The notes under the pieces: model-generated
What the model was told of the DNA's origin: nothing
Database searches by the model: none
What the model saw: only the letters and a program-made list of their open reading frames with translations
In this document: positions 63,657-64,000 of the stretch, piece after piece
How positions within the stretch are numbered: the first letter of the stretch is position 1
Layout of the letters: each line of letters opens with the position of its first letter
Translations under genes and position numbers: made by a program
Origin: Gracilariopsis chorda
Lineage: Eukaryota; Rhodophyta; Florideophyceae; Gracilariales; Gracilariaceae
NCBI GenBank assembly: GCA_003194525.1
Contig: NBIV01000285.1
Coordinates: 40,123-104,122 of the forward strand
DNA: 64,000 nucleotides
Direction: 5' to 3'

Positions 63657-64000
63657 AAAAGATAAAGAATGGAGGGGCTTTTTTTCACCAGATGCCGAGG
63701 ACACAAGAACGGCGGTAATGTGTTTGTCTACACCTTGCATCTTCTTGGCGACTTTGCATCCGCCCTGCCTTGAAGATTTCGAGCCATAGGCTTTGTTTGC
63801 CATGGTCCAAGTTGCATTCACAGCCGTTTCATTCATATTCTCTATCCGAGAGGGATCATCAAGGAGGCCAGGATTTTCTTCACCAATCTTTCCAATCACA
63901 TCGAAGAAAGTCAGAATGTGTTCGTATGTCTCGCCTATCAGCTTCGCATTATCTTTTGGATAATGGGTTTTGAAGGTTAAATCTCTATGCCCTGCGCAAA
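63652..64000 (-). pseudogene. DDE-family transposase, 5' part, runs off the window
   Basis: Minus-strand frame open from the window edge: HRDLTFKTHYPKDNAKLIG, then NMNETAVNATWTMANKAYG, DKHITAVLVSSASGEKKPL and LSFAG, ending at the CCGGC duplication. This is the first half of a DDE_1 catalytic domain (pogo/Tc1-like: NxDET...V.....G..K.HITV....SASG). The first catalytic Asp of the (M)DET motif is Asn here (MNET), which should abolish cutting. It joins in frame to GKKVMQHWMEPL at 52152 when the gypsy element and one CCGGC copy are ignored. The N-terminal DNA-binding part lies beyond the window. Confidence 0.8.

Overview
The window reads as nuclear DNA of a eukaryotic alga, most likely a florideophyte red alga of the Chondrus type. 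This is inferred from three things: a tRNA gene apparently interrupted in its T-loop (tRNA introns at odd positions are known in red algae), mostly intron-free genes, and long LTR retrotransposons between sparse host genes. No 16S-like marker or organelle gene is present to prove it.

Layout. 1-8242: decayed Copia retrotransposon (1731-3120), then gene-poor DNA with one metallothionein-like open frame. 8243-9898: a MADS-box transcription factor gene in four exons, recovered here by joining short exons across GT-AG introns. 10922-11788: a secreted cysteine-rich repeat protein. 12893-15989: a complete PIF/Harbinger DNA transposon with TIRs, TTA target duplication, Myb-like ORF and DDE transposase. 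16451-29966: a Copia element split and mostly replaced by an 11.7 kb Ty3/gypsy element (element 1, 17022-28724, minus orientation) plus a PiggyBac-like fragment. 32354-34189 and 42091-43923: two paralogous Sel1-repeat genes facing opposite ways, with a secreted DNA/RNA nuclease gene (38245-38928) between them. 44119-44937: a frame-broken unknown gene. 46451-46540: tRNA-Ala(AGC) with a 17-nt T-loop insertion. 47367-47831: a VOC-family protein. 48984-50444: an unknown protein with a hydrolase-like GYSRS motif. 51217-64000: a DDE-family transposase pseudogene cut in two by a second, 11.5 kb gypsy element (element 2, 52153-63651, plus orientation) with a CCGGC target duplication.

The two gypsy elements are the most interesting part. 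Each encodes gag, then protease-RT-RNase H-integrase-chromodomain in one ancestral frame, and also a roughly 595-codon ORF on the opposite strand between the chromodomain and the 3' LTR. Their whole length is unusually dense in short perfect inverted repeats. The two copies carry different breaks: element 1 has intact RT to integrase and broken gag, element 2 has intact gag and broken pol, so neither looks autonomous alone.

Host genes visible here do not form operons and are not obviously linked in function. Two secreted-protein genes have a TATA-like box about 100 nt before the start codon. A motif related to AAGGGTTACCGTTG recurs upstream of several genes.
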